Positions 26,232 to 34,618 of a DNA stretch of 64,000 nucleotides are shown in pieces. Positions within the stretch are counted from its first letter, which is position 1. Each line of letters begins with the position of its first letter. The notes beneath the pieces are model-generated. The model was not told where the DNA came from and did no database searches. It saw only the letters and a program-made list of their open reading frames with translations. The translations under genes and the position numbers were made by a program. This DNA comes from Acidobacteriaceae bacterium (GTDB taxonomy: Bacteria; Acidobacteriota; Terriglobia; Terriglobales; Acidobacteriaceae), in the NCBI GenBank assembly GCA_025462885.1, contig JAOAPN010000012.1, positions 310,001-374,000 on the forward strand, given 5' to 3'.

Positions 26232-27088
26232 CAAGCCCATCTTCCAAACAATCTGTCGGTGTTGCCTTGGTGACGGGCGCGTCATCCGGCATTGGTGAGG
26301 CAATTGCTCTGGAACTCAACAGGATCGGGTTCACCACGTATGCCGCAGCACGGCGGGTCGGACTGATGGCCGGACTGAAGGACGCGGGCATCCGCGCCCT
26401 CAGTCTCGATCTCTCCGACAGTCTCAGCATCCACGACTGCATCTCTACGATCCAGAGAGAGAGCGGTGGCGTTGATGTCCTTGTCAATAATGCCGGCTAC
26501 GGGCTGTTTGGCTCTATCGAAGAGGTTGCTCTGGAGGAAGCTCGCTATCAGCTTCAAGTGAACCTCTTTGGGCTCGCGGAAATCACGAAGCTGGTTCTGC
26601 CAGAAATGCGTTCTCGTCGTAAGGGCAAGATCGTGAACATCTCCTCCGTCGGCGGCGTCGCTGCATCCCCTTATGGCGGCTGGTATCACGCATCGAAGTT
26701 TGCCGTCGAAGCCCTCTCGTCGTCTCTGCGGCAAGAGTTGTTTCCATTTGGAGTGGACGTAGTAATCGTGCGTCCCGGCGCAATCCGGAGCGGATGGAGA
26801 GATGTGGCGGGTGAATCGCTGATTAGAAACTCTGGCGGCGGTCCTTACGCCAAGGCAGTTCAAGCCATGTACTCGAAGTTCATGAGTCCCGACTTCGAAA
26901 AGATGGTCACCGATCCAAACGCCATCGCGAAGGTGGTCGGTGAAGCCGTGACAGACCCTCGCCCCAAAGCGGTGTACACCGCCCCTCGCTTGGCTCGGAA
27001 CATCATCCGCATCAACAAGCTGCTGGGAAGTGAACGGCTACGTGACGCCTTTGGTCGCCGCTTCCTCGGATTACCAACCAAGATGTAG
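26228..27088 (+). CDS. SDR-family oxidoreductase
   Basis: The 286-residue SDR overlaps azoR by 4 bp, so translation is coupled. It has TGASSGIG, NNAG ('LVNNAGYGLFGSIEE'), catalytic Ser ('NISSVGG') and YxxxK ('YHASKFA'). The longer C-terminal part ('ARNIIRINKLLGSERLRDAF') is typical of the extended-tail SDRs annotated simply as oxidoreductase. 'AARRVG' after beta-2 suggests NADPH. The substrate is unknown; the operon context points to carbonyl or steroid-like electrophiles. Confidence 0.9.
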   Translation: MTSPSSKQSVGVALVTGASSGIGEAIALELNRIGFTTYAAARRVGLMAGLKDAGIRALSLDLSDSLSIHDCISTIQRESGGVDVLVNNAGYGLFGSIEEVALEEARYQLQVNLFGLAEITKLVLPEMRSRRKGKIVNISSVGGVAASPYGGWYHASKFAVEALSSSLRQELFPFGVDVVIVRPGAIRSGWRDVAGESLIRNSGGGPYAKAVQAMYSKFMSPDFEKMVTDPNAIAKVVGEAVTDPRPKAVYTAPRLARNIIRINKLLGSERLRDAFGRRFLGLPTKM

Positions 27089-27105
27089 AGAAACGGACGG
27101 TCGAC

Positions 27106-28248
27106 ATGCCACGGAACACACCTGGAAGTACCCGCGTAGCCACAGAGCCTATCTTTACCCCATATCAGTTGGGGACGCTTACCCTGCCGAACCGTATTGT
27201 CATGTCGCCTATGACGCGCGCACGGACCACCAGTGAAGGAAGGGTTCCTCTCCCGATTGAGGCGGTCTATTACGCGCAGCGAGCCTCTGCCGGACTGATT
27301 CTCACAGGTGGCATTTACGTCAGTCGTCAGGCAGTTGGCTCGATCAATGTTCCCGGCCTCTACACCGCAGAGCAGGTGGAGGGCTGGAAAGCAGTGACTT
27401 CCGCCGTTCACACGATGGGCGGACGCATTTTCGCTCAACTAGGACACTCCGGCTCCGTGTCACATCCAGACCTTCTGGACGGAGCAATGCCGACAGGTCC
27501 GTCGCCTATCAACCCGTTGCAGAAGATGTTCACTCCAATAGGAATGAAGGACACGATCACGCCACGAGCCCTCACGAACACTGAGATAAAAGAGATCGTC
27601 AAGGACTACGGAACCGCCGCCAAGAACGCAAAGGAAGCGGGCTTCGATGGCGTAGAGCTTCACGGAGCTAACACTTACCTGATTCCGCAGTTTCTGAACT
27701 TGGCTTTGAATCGTCGAACCGATGAATACGGGGGGTCGCCTGAGAACCGTGCTCGATTCCTGTTCGAGGTACTAGAGGAGATCGCAACGGTATGGGATAA
27801 GAACCGCATCGGCGTGAAGCTGAGTCCGACGCTCCACGGCGTGGGGGCGTTCGTCGCCAGTGAAGAGTCCCTACCGACCTATCACCACATCGCCGAAAGG
27901 CTGAATGCTTTTACACCTGCATACCTCCATCTGCTGAGAGCCATCAACGATGTCAGCAACTCGCCACTCGCTGTGTTGCAGGCCAACGCATTACAGCATT
28001 ACCGTTCGATCTTCATCGGGACGATCATCGGCAACGGCGGCTTTGACCAAGCGCAGGCCAATGCCACCTTGAAGGAAGACGATGCAGACTTGATCTCGTT
28101 TGCCCGCCTCTTCATCAGCAATCCCGATCTTGTCGAACGCTTTTCGGACGGCTCTCCCTTGTCCCCCAGTGATCCTCAAACCTACTATCGGGGTGGTCAA
28201 GAGGGCTTCACCGATTACCCCCGTCGAGTCGCCAGTGGGCTTTCTTAA
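27106..28248 (+). CDS. Alkene reductase, Old Yellow Enzyme family (NemA-like)
   Basis: This is a 380-residue FMN TIM barrel with 'LGTLTLPNRIVMSPMTRART', 'IFAQLGHSG', the substrate-anion pair HxxN in 'VELHGANTYLIPQFL', and 'RRTDEYGGSPENRARF'. Old Yellow Enzymes reduce activated C=C bonds of enones, maleimides and nitro compounds with NAD(P)H. NemA in E. coli works with a TetR-type regulator (NemR) in electrophile defence, which fits the context here. It is last in the reductase operon, 17 bp after the SDR. Confidence 0.92.
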   Translation: MPRNTPGSTRVATEPIFTPYQLGTLTLPNRIVMSPMTRARTTSEGRVPLPIEAVYYAQRASAGLILTGGIYVSRQAVGSINVPGLYTAEQVEGWKAVTSAVHTMGGRIFAQLGHSGSVSHPDLLDGAMPTGPSPINPLQKMFTPIGMKDTITPRALTNTEIKEIVKDYGTAAKNAKEAGFDGVELHGANTYLIPQFLNLALNRRTDEYGGSPENRARFLFEVLEEIATVWDKNRIGVKLSPTLHGVGAFVASEESLPTYHHIAERLNAFTPAYLHLLRAINDVSNSPLAVLQANALQHYRSIFIGTIIGNGGFDQAQANATLKEDDADLISFARLFISNPDLVERFSDGSPLSPSDPQTYYRGGQEGFTDYPRRVASGLS

Positions 28249-28351
28249 TGAGGCCGAACGCCTAGTACGTACATCGATTGACTCCCGACGGTTTTGCTCA
28301 TCACATTTATCAGGACTTATCGAAACCCGATTTTTACCAGTCTGACCAGTC

Positions 28352-30202
28352 TCACCGTGGCTCGTGCATAGAGATTGGAAGCACGTCGGTGTTTTGTGCA
28401 AAGGAAAACCGCACCCTCCGCAATTCGATATAGCTTTCCGCTCCGTAATGCAGCGTGTTACGCGAGAAATATGGTGGCACCTGCATCTGAAACTGTGCCC
28501 GCCCCTGCGACACGTTGCTTACCAGCAGATCCGTACGGCTCCCAATATCCAAACGCAGCCGATCTCCTGCCTTCAACACTACTGGCTGTGGCGTCAGACT
28601 GAACCTAAGCGTCACTGGCTCATCGCGGACCAACGGCACCGGAACATCGATGTCGATAGTAATCTCCGTTGACGTACTCCGTTTAGCATCTATCTTCCGT
28701 AGCGCAGGCCTTATCGTCCCCAGTGACAACGCGTGATACACGCCCGCTCCGTCGACACGTCCAACCCGTGCCACCACATGCGAGTCAATCTCGCTGCTGC
28801 TGAACTTGAGATTCGCAGTAATCGGTCCGGAGAACTCCGTCTCCTCCGTCATCGTCATCTCGTAGCTCGCTATTTGATTCGCTACCTCGTCGAATCCCGC
28901 TGTCACAATCGCGCCCAGCGGAGTCGCGGCCCAGCGGTTCGATCCGGTCTCGTCGTCCTCCCGGGACAGATGGTGCATTGCAGCATCTGCATCGCCTTCG
29001 CCGCCGGCAGCTAGATAAAACCGTTCCGCCACACTTTCAGGAATAGGAAAATCCGTGGCTGTTCCGAAAGCCTCGGCACCCTCCTTCCAATACCGCACTG
29101 CAGGTTGCTCCGCATAGCCATTTGCCGCGCCGTACAGCAGGTGGTCGAAGAATGCTAGCGCCTCCAACTGCCAGTGATAGCAAGGCAGCGAATACTCGGC
29201 CTCGCTTAGGATCATCCATCTCTTGTCCTTCGCAGTCCCGGCGTTTTCAAACAAGTCGTACGCACCAAACTGGTGCAGGTTGAAGTGGCCGGGATTCTGC
29301 ACTACTACAAATGGCACCTGAATCTTATCCAGCGACCCGGATGGTCCTGCCGGAATACTGTTCGTCGCGCGCGTCTTGCCGTCCAGCACCCAGCTCGCAA
29401 ACATCTCCCGCATCGCCCTCGTCGGAGCCTTACGCTGAAAGCTCTTCATGATCTGCAACATTCGCTTCTGCACCATCGGCTTCCACCAGCGCTTCAGCGG
29501 CGAGTTGAAAACGTGGCTCAGCAGCGCCCGCACCAGCGGTGGAACATGCAACCGGGTTTGCGTGTCGGTAAAGTTGGCTCCCATCCACAACGCCAGAAAA
29601 TCAATCTGCGGAGCTCCGCCAAACATCACAATGTGCCGGAAATAGTCCGTGCACATCTCAATGCTGAAGAAGCCTCGCAACGCTGGCGGTTGCCGCACTG
29701 CCACGTCTGGTTGGGTCATTCCGTAGTACGAAGTCCCAAACAGCACTACGTTCCCATCGCACCACGGCTGCGCCGCCGCCCACGCAATTGCCTTGGCGTG
29801 ATCTTCCACATCAGTACCGTTGAAGAAGACAACACTTTCTCCCTCCGAACGTCCCATCCCACGACGCGCTACCACCACATGGACATAGCCTCGGTCCGTA
29901 AACACCGGAGGACTGCCCGTCTCATTCGTGCCCGTGGGCGCGCCACTCGACTGAACATCCTTGTTATAGGCGGCATACACCAGGATTGCCGGGTACCGGC
30001 CCTTCACCTTCGGTGTAAAGACATCCGCCGCCAGAGAGACGCCCTCGCCCACCGGAATCATCTGGTCCGCATACAGCACGCAGCCCAGCCCGCTCTTTAC
30101 TGCCGGTCCCGGCGTCCAACCAGCCAATTGCGTACCGTCCAGCCCGCCTTTGATTGGAATCAAATTGTCCCAAAAATTTACCTCGGGATAAGTCGTAGTC
30201 AT
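28352..30202 (-). CDS. CocE/NonD family hydrolase (X-Pro dipeptidyl-peptidase-like)
   Basis: The 616-residue protein has an alpha/beta-hydrolase domain with 'GVSLAADVFTPKVKGRYPAI' and 'RGMGRSEG'. The nucleophile elbow 'GTSYYGMTQ' (Ser near residue 156) follows, and then a C-terminal jelly-roll ('PVPLVRDEPVTLRFSLTPQP', 'KAGDRLRLDIGSRTDLL'). This is the S15/CocE architecture, which covers cocaine esterase, ester hydrolases and dipeptidases. No signal peptide is seen. The start overlaps the stop of a TetR gene (ATGA) behind AAAGGAG, so the regulator and enzyme are co-expressed. The substrate is unknown. Confidence 0.88.
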   Translation of the reverse strand: MTTTYPEVNFWDNLIPIKGGLDGTQLAGWTPGPAVKSGLGCVLYADQMIPVGEGVSLAADVFTPKVKGRYPAILVYAAYNKDVQSSGAPTGTNETGSPPVFTDRGYVHVVVARRGMGRSEGESVVFFNGTDVEDHAKAIAWAAAQPWCDGNVVLFGTSYYGMTQPDVAVRQPPALRGFFSIEMCTDYFRHIVMFGGAPQIDFLALWMGANFTDTQTRLHVPPLVRALLSHVFNSPLKRWWKPMVQKRMLQIMKSFQRKAPTRAMREMFASWVLDGKTRATNSIPAGPSGSLDKIQVPFVVVQNPGHFNLHQFGAYDLFENAGTAKDKRWMILSEAEYSLPCYHWQLEALAFFDHLLYGAANGYAEQPAVRYWKEGAEAFGTATDFPIPESVAERFYLAAGGEGDADAAMHHLSREDDETGSNRWAATPLGAIVTAGFDEVANQIASYEMTMTEETEFSGPITANLKFSSSEIDSHVVARVGRVDGAGVYHALSLGTIRPALRKIDAKRSTSTEITIDIDVPVPLVRDEPVTLRFSLTPQPVVLKAGDRLRLDIGSRTDLLVSNVSQGRAQFQMQVPPYFSRNTLHYGAESYIELRRVRFSFAQNTDVLPISMHEPR

Positions 30203-30747
30203 CCTGTTGCTCCTTTTCTCATCGAGGTGAGAGCAGCTTCCAGCGTTCGAGCGGCGCGCCGCTCTCCGTTCTTCCGCGCCGTCGCAAGATCAATTACCGC
30301 CATTCCTACCGACATGGAATGAAGCTGATAGCAACGCTCATCCGTCGGCTCAATGTTCAGATTGATGAGAAGCTTCCCGGCGCGAACAATAATGCCATCC
30401 GCTAATTCTCGAAAGAACTCACGTAACGCAGGTTCCTGATCTGCCGCTTGCGCCAGTGCCATGATGACCCGTGTATTTTCATGGCGCACCGCGACACTGG
30501 CGATAGTCGTCGCGGCCTTCCGCACCGATGAGGCCGTAAGGATGCCGTCTACTGCGACAAGCTGTCGGTCAATTGCTACCCGGGCCACGACCATCAATAA
30601 ATCAATCCGCGTTGGGAAGTAATAGGTCAGATGGCTTTGGCGTAGTCCGGCGGCTGCTGCCACTCGCGGCTGCGTGAATCCTGCATAACCTTTCTCCCGC
30701 AGGATGGCTAAGCTCGCGCTGAGAATGCTTTGTCTATGATCCTGCAC
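30199..30747 (-). CDS. TetR-family regulator of the CocE-like hydrolase
   Basis: This 182-residue regulator starts at GTG 30747 behind AAGGAG. The HTH reads 'GFTQPRVAAAAGLRQSHLTY' and 'YFPTRIDLLMVVA'. It is first in a two-gene operon with the CocE/NonD hydrolase, overlapping by 4 bp. A short inverted repeat (30764-30779), just upstream of the start, would be a fitting autoregulatory operator. It differs in sequence from the palindrome of the redox module, so the two TetR proteins probably control separate units. Confidence 0.88.
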   Translation of the reverse strand: MQDHRQSILSASLAILREKGYAGFTQPRVAAAAGLRQSHLTYYFPTRIDLLMVVARVAIDRQLVAVDGILTASSVRKAATTIASVAVRHENTRVIMALAQAADQEPALREFFRELADGIIVRAGKLLINLNIEPTDERCYQLHSMSVGMAVIDLATARKNGERRAARTLEAALTSMRKGATG

Positions 30748-30763
30748 AATATCTCCTTGCGTC

Positions 30764-30779
30764 TTGGTAGGTAAACCAA
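30764..30779. promoter_or_regulatory. Candidate operator of the second TetR gene
   Basis: TTGGT-aggtaa-ACCAA is a short perfect inverted repeat 17 bp upstream of the TetR start codon. A further ACCAA half-site follows at about 30783-30788. It fits repressor binding but is short enough to occur by chance. Confidence 0.4.
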
Positions 30780-31110
30780 CTGACCAACCGTTACTGATAG
30801 TAAGCTCCTGTCACGGGCGGCGCTATAGGGGTTTCTACACGCGGCACCGTGTGGTTCTACACATTCGAAGATTCGTGACTGGATTCGAGGGAATTTCTAG
30901 CAGCAACCAACGCGTTCATCCCAGTAGAGGACGTCTTTTGGCTTCGTTGCTGATTGAACAGCCTCCCACCCTTACCAGAGCCTGTGTCGAGGTAGGTATC
31001 GATAAACGGGGTTCTCGTCACTCAAGCGCTGCAGGCAGCAAAGGGGAAAGGTGCAGGAAGGGGGAACGTCGTCCTGCCGTCCGGCGCGGAGCCAACTGAT
31101 GTGCAAAATA
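30780..31110. other. Non-coding stretch between TetR and ParB-like genes
   Basis: This interval holds no gene I can support. A short plus-strand open frame crosses it, but it has no ribosome binding site or recognisable protein. It contains the upstream region of the TetR gene and ends at the terminator of the ParB-like gene. Confidence 0.5.
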
Positions 31111-31138
31111 CTTTGGGGAGCCTCACGGCTCCCCAGAG
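31111..31138 (-). terminator. Intrinsic terminator after the ParB-like gene
   Basis: CTTTGGGGAGCC (31111-31122) pairs with GGCTCCCCAGAG (31127-31138) around a TCAC loop. On the minus strand TATTTTG follows. It lies 5 bp after the ParB-like stop codon. Confidence 0.8.
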
Positions 31139-31142
31139 TGAT

Positions 31143-32759
31143 TTAGGCTGCTTTGCGATTCTTTACCGCTCCTGATGGGATTGGTTTGGCCTCCTTTTTC
31201 GTCTTTTCCTTGACTGCAAACTCCTGTTTGACCTTGAGGGCGATGGCATCGGTGTTGACCTTGTATACGGCGGCGGCCTCATGAAGCACCTGCGGGGCGT
31301 TGCCGCGTGAGGCAGCGAACACGATGGTCAGTTCGACCAATACCCTCCCCAACACGTTCTCTTCTGCACGACGCAGGAAATCGGCAAACAGCTTTGTAAT
31401 GGAGTCGCTGTCCTTGGCCTTCCTGATGCCGCGTTGCTTGGCGACGATGGCGAGACGGTTTTCGTCCAGCATCGTTGCCAACCGTTCGACCACAAACAGC
31501 AGGTCACGCTTCATCAGACGCACCGGGACGGCTGCGCCGATGGCGGCGAGAACACGGATGCCGGTCGTCTCGGAGATGGCCTGTTCCCGCCGCTGCTTAT
31601 CGTGCTCCGCTTTTGCCTTGGCATTGTCTGCGTCGGTTTGCTGACGATTCTGCGGCTGCTTCTTCGGCTTGGGGTGATGCACCGGGCACTCCGGGTTAAC
31701 GCACACCTTCTGGATGGTGCCCTGTCCGTGGCCTTCGGCAACGATGGCCTCGGTGACGAACTTGCACGTCTTGTACTCCGGCCACTGCGCCCGCTGCTTG
31801 TCCTCCGGCTTGTCATCCCGAATCGCCACGTACTTGTTGCGCGGGAGAATGGGGCTGCCTTCGCGCTGCTGCCCCTGAAACGTGCTGATCTGCACGAGCT
31901 TGGGTTTGGCGGCGACGGTCTGCGCGATATGCGCTTGTACCTTCGCGTCGTAGCAGCTTGGATTGGTGCAAGCATCCTGCTTGCCAAGGTCGGCAAACAG
32001 CAGCTTGTTATGCCCGGTACGGCTGGGGCAGTCCACGCAACTCCCGGCGATGGCGACAAGATGAGGATTGCGCTTGTCGAACGGAGCGTCTTTCAGGAGC
32101 AAGAGCACGTTCGTCTCAATCCAGAAGCGCAGAGAGCGCACAGGCAGGAGAATCCGTGCGGGCTTTTCGCCACCCCCGTTGTAGACCTCCTTGAAACACG
32201 CGCTCAGACCTTGCTGCTGGAGGTCGGCTGGCAGCTTCGCCAGCATGAGCGCATGACCCACGCCGATGTCGTTGCGGTAGAACGTTTCGGTAACGGCCTC
32301 GCACAGTTCGGTCAGCTTCACCCGCTGGGCGATGTAGACGGGCGTTTTGCCCACCTTGGCCGCAATCTGCTCGATGCTGTACTTCGGCTCCTCCAAGGTG
32401 AGAAGCCGTTTGTAACCCTCGGCCTCTTCCATCGGGTGAACATCGCGGCGCTGGAGGTTTTCAATCAACTGCGCCTCCAACACTTCGGCATCGGTAAGGT
32501 TCTTGATACGGACAGGGACGGTCGCAACTTCGGCTATCTGCGCGGCGCGGTAACGCCGTGCGCCGAAGACGATCTCGAAGCTGCGCTCACTGAGTGGCCG
32601 CACAAGCAAGGGCGAGAGGACACCCTTATCGCGAACGGTCTCGGCCAACTCCTTCAAGGCGTTCTCCTCGAAGATGCGGCGCGGGTTGGTGGTGGACTCG
32701 GTGAGCATCGCAAGCGGAAGGTCGCGGTACTCGGTGGCATTGGCAATGGTGGTGTTCAT
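31143..32759 (-). CDS. ParB/RepB/Spo0J-like partition protein with Cys-rich segments
   Basis: The 538-residue protein starts at ATG 32759 behind AAGGAG. The N-terminus is a ParB nuclease-like domain ('TNPRRIFEENALKELAETV', 'VFGARRYRAAQIAEV', 'QLIENLQRRDVHPMEEAEGY'), followed by the HTH 'SIEQIAAKVGKTPVYIAQRV'. The long C-terminal half is not classical ParB. It has Cys clusters ('GSCVDCPSRTG', 'DACTNPSCYD', 'VCVNPECPVHH') that could bind metal, and a Lys/Gln-rich linker. No ParA is next to it. Such proteins occur on plasmids and integrative elements, where they may act in maintenance or regulation rather than segregation. Confidence 0.82.
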   Translation of the reverse strand: MNTTIANATEYRDLPLAMLTESTTNPRRIFEENALKELAETVRDKGVLSPLLVRPLSERSFEIVFGARRYRAAQIAEVATVPVRIKNLTDAEVLEAQLIENLQRRDVHPMEEAEGYKRLLTLEEPKYSIEQIAAKVGKTPVYIAQRVKLTELCEAVTETFYRNDIGVGHALMLAKLPADLQQQGLSACFKEVYNGGGEKPARILLPVRSLRFWIETNVLLLLKDAPFDKRNPHLVAIAGSCVDCPSRTGHNKLLFADLGKQDACTNPSCYDAKVQAHIAQTVAAKPKLVQISTFQGQQREGSPILPRNKYVAIRDDKPEDKQRAQWPEYKTCKFVTEAIVAEGHGQGTIQKVCVNPECPVHHPKPKKQPQNRQQTDADNAKAKAEHDKQRREQAISETTGIRVLAAIGAAVPVRLMKRDLLFVVERLATMLDENRLAIVAKQRGIRKAKDSDSITKLFADFLRRAEENVLGRVLVELTIVFAASRGNAPQVLHEAAAVYKVNTDAIALKVKQEFAVKEKTKKEAKPIPSGAVKNRKAA

Positions 32760-32844
32760 GGTGATGTGCTCCTTTCGAGCGGTTGCACTGCATGGGGTTG
32801 TGGAGCGAACGCGCTGCCCTGTGTCGCCCCGCTGCGGAAAGGGT

Positions 32845-33261
32845 TCAGGCGCGTGGGGACTGTTGCCGCTTGAAGGCTTCAAGGAAACCCTGCGAACGCA
32901 GATTCTTGTCCCACGTTTGTGCCAAGGCTTCGTGCTGCCTGTGTAGCTCGATCCGGTGGACATAGTTGCCATCCAGCACGTAACGGCTCCACCGCTCGAT
33001 GCCGACGTAATCGTTGCGGTAGTAGAACGCCGAGAGGTGCGGCCCTCCGGCAAGCCCAAGCTCGAAGCGCATCTCCGGGTCGCGCAAGAGGTCGCCGTTG
33101 TGTTTGCTGTAGTGACAGACGGAGAGGGCTGGCAATCCCATCGGGCCGGACTCGTCCAGAGCTTCGATCACCAACGCCATATAGGTTGCTTTCTCGATCT
33201 TGAGGCTGAGGCCGGGATGCCACCCACCGGCCATCTTGAGGATTGCGAGGATGGTCTGCAT
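32845..33261 (-). CDS. DUF6908-like element-associated protein
   Basis: This is a 138-residue soluble protein: 'MQTILAILKMAGGWHPGLSL', 'VCHYSKHNGDLLRDPEMRFE' and 'FYYRNDYVGIERWSRYVLDG'. The pattern recalls DUF6908 proteins found beside ParB and ArdC-like genes on plasmids and ICEs; I am moderately sure of this name. Its start overlaps the stop of the ArdC-like gene by one base, and it lies 85 bp before the ParB-like gene, so the three are probably one operon. Function is unknown. Confidence 0.65.
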   Translation of the reverse strand: MQTILAILKMAGGWHPGLSLKIEKATYMALVIEALDESGPMGLPALSVCHYSKHNGDLLRDPEMRFELGLAGGPHLSAFYYRNDYVGIERWSRYVLDGNYVHRIELHRQHEALAQTWDKNLRSQGFLEAFKRQQSPRA

Positions 33262-34235
33262 TACGCCACCTTCGCCAGTTCTGCATCGGGCATCGTCGCG
33301 GCTACGGACGGCTGCAATGCGGCGAGGATGACGGCGGAGGTCTGCTGGATGACTTCAAGCGATTCGGCCAGCAAGGATGCGTTGCCGTGGTACAGGTGAA
33401 TGTAGTCAGCCGAAGCGGTTCCGGTTTCCAGTCCTACGGCTTTGCCAATGACAAAGGCGATGGATTCGGCCTCTGTCTCGCGCACAACTTTCGTCGTCGC
33501 GGTGCGCCGCTCTGCCTTGTGCAACATCTCGTGGGCAAGCTCATGCACAAGGGTTGAAAACTCCTCGGCCTTGGACTGTCCGGGCAAGATGGCGATGCGC
33601 CCGCCGTAGCTCATGCCAAGCGCGGGCCCGATGCGCTCGGTAAAGACAAGCTCGATGCCCTGATGCTCAATGAAGGCAATCAGACGGTCGCGGTTCTCTC
33701 CCACGTCGCCCGAAATCTCACGCAACTCGGGAAGCTCTGCACCTTCGGTCTGCGAGACATCGAAGACATACGTGGAACGAAAGCCAACCAATACCGCCGT
33801 GTTCTGCTTCGTGATGTCTTTCTCGGCTTCTTCCTGCTTCTTGCGACGAATGCCGACGATGGGGGCAAGGATGCGGATGCCCTTCTCGCCCTTCTTCACG
33901 GAGCGGCCTAGCTCCTTCCACTTCCAGAACCCGGCTACGCGGCTTGCGTCGGGCCTCTGCCGCGCAATCTCCAGAATGTTTCCGAACGAGTAGTTGTGAA
34001 AGCGGCTCATCGCATTGAGGTAGGCGGTGAGTGCGTCGGAGTGTCCGGCCTCTAGCTGCTCAATAAGGCTCTGCACGTTGGCGGCGATTACTTCTTTCGC
34101 CGTCTGTGGCTGTTGCTGCTGTCGTTCAGGGTTTTCGGTAGTGGGACGATTGCGGCGGCTGGTGGCCACGGTGTTGGCTGCGCCATTGCTGGCGGTGGAT
34201 GCGCTGTTGTTGTTGATGTTGCTTTGATATTCCAT
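33261..34235 (-). CDS. ArdC-like antirestriction protein (ssDNA-binding plus zincin)
   Basis: The 324-residue protein starts at ATG 34235 ('MEYQSNINNN'), with AGAGG upstream. A low-complexity Asn/Gln-rich leader of about 45 residues precedes an ArdC N-terminal (DUF1738-like) ssDNA-binding domain ('LNAMSRFHNYSFGNILEIAR', 'GFWKWKELGRSVKKGEKGIR'). A metallopeptidase domain carries 'HELAHEMLH' (about residues 230-238) with a downstream Glu in 'RETEAESIAF'. ArdC proteins protect incoming single-stranded DNA from restriction during conjugation. It is first in the ArdC-DUF6908-ParB operon and is preceded by a large inverted repeat. Confidence 0.85.
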   Translation of the reverse strand: MEYQSNINNNSASTASNGAANTVATSRRNRPTTENPERQQQQPQTAKEVIAANVQSLIEQLEAGHSDALTAYLNAMSRFHNYSFGNILEIARQRPDASRVAGFWKWKELGRSVKKGEKGIRILAPIVGIRRKKQEEAEKDITKQNTAVLVGFRSTYVFDVSQTEGAELPELREISGDVGENRDRLIAFIEHQGIELVFTERIGPALGMSYGGRIAILPGQSKAEEFSTLVHELAHEMLHKAERRTATTKVVRETEAESIAFVIGKAVGLETGTASADYIHLYHGNASLLAESLEVIQQTSAVILAALQPSVAATMPDAELAKVA

Positions 34236-34244
34236 TGTTTTTGC

Positions 34245-34318
34245 CTCTGTCTGCCCGGTGGGCGTTTTTTGTTTCTCACAGCGCAGCGAGACAAAAAACG
34301 ATCCACTGGCAGACAGAG
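34245..34318. repeat. Large imperfect inverted repeat upstream of the ArdC-like gene
   Basis: Bases 34245-34277 and 34288-34318 form arms of about 31-33 nt around a 10-nt loop. They include perfect blocks (CTCTGTCTGCC with GGCAGACAGAG; CGTTTTTTGT with ACAAAAAACG). The base of the stem overlaps the ribosome binding site of the ArdC-like gene, whose start codon is 10 bp away. No T-run fits a terminator for either side. It could be a single-strand promoter, an oriT-related hairpin or a translational switch. Confidence 0.75.
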
Positions 34319-34570
34319 CAGAACGAGGGTAGTGAGGGTGGGGAGGCCGGAGTGGTGGGCGTGGCAAGTGCCAAACACGCACTCTCGTTTGGCGCGCGGC
34401 CAGCGCTTATCCGAACGGACTCCACAAGGCCCGCTCTATGGGCCGTCCACCCTTGCGAACCGAAGTGGGGCCAAGCCGCGCGTCAGTGCCACTGAGGGCT
34501 TGCTTTTGCTGTTGTTCTTCGAAATATGAGGGGTGGAGTTACGGGCCGGATTAAATCTCAACTGACCTGT
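34319..34570. other. Non-coding divergent region between the ArdC-like and polymerase IV operons
   Basis: I see no gene here. The stretch lies between two divergent operons, so it should hold promoters for both. It is a reasonable place to look for an oriT, but no nic-site motif was recognised. Confidence 0.45.
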
Positions 34571-34591
34571 TAGGCGAATAAGAGGCGAATG
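34571..34591 (+). promoter_or_regulatory. Direct repeat GCGAA-N6-GCGAA upstream of the polymerase IV operon
   Basis: TAGGCGAATAAGAGGCGAATG has GCGAA at 34574-34578 and again at 34585-34589, an 11-bp period. The same pattern (16 of 21 bases identical) lies before imuA at 49572. An 11-bp direct repeat has the geometry of alphaproteobacterial LexA boxes, so this is a candidate SOS operator. Confidence 0.6.
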
Positions 34592-34618
34592 TGGTTGAAT
34601 GAAAACGAGGCGGTGTCG

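Noticed and set aside
30764..31099. Possible 111-residue gene between the TetR and ParB-like genes
   Set aside because: No ribosome binding site, no family features, and it overlaps the candidate TetR operator and promoter.
31434..32873. A 479-residue plus-strand open frame
   Set aside because: Antisense to the ParB-like gene; no motif and no start signal.
34589..34618. Upstream ATG 34589 as start of the small Cys-containing gene
   Set aside because: It falls inside the direct-repeat site and has no ribosome binding site; ATG 34619 has GAGG at the right distance.
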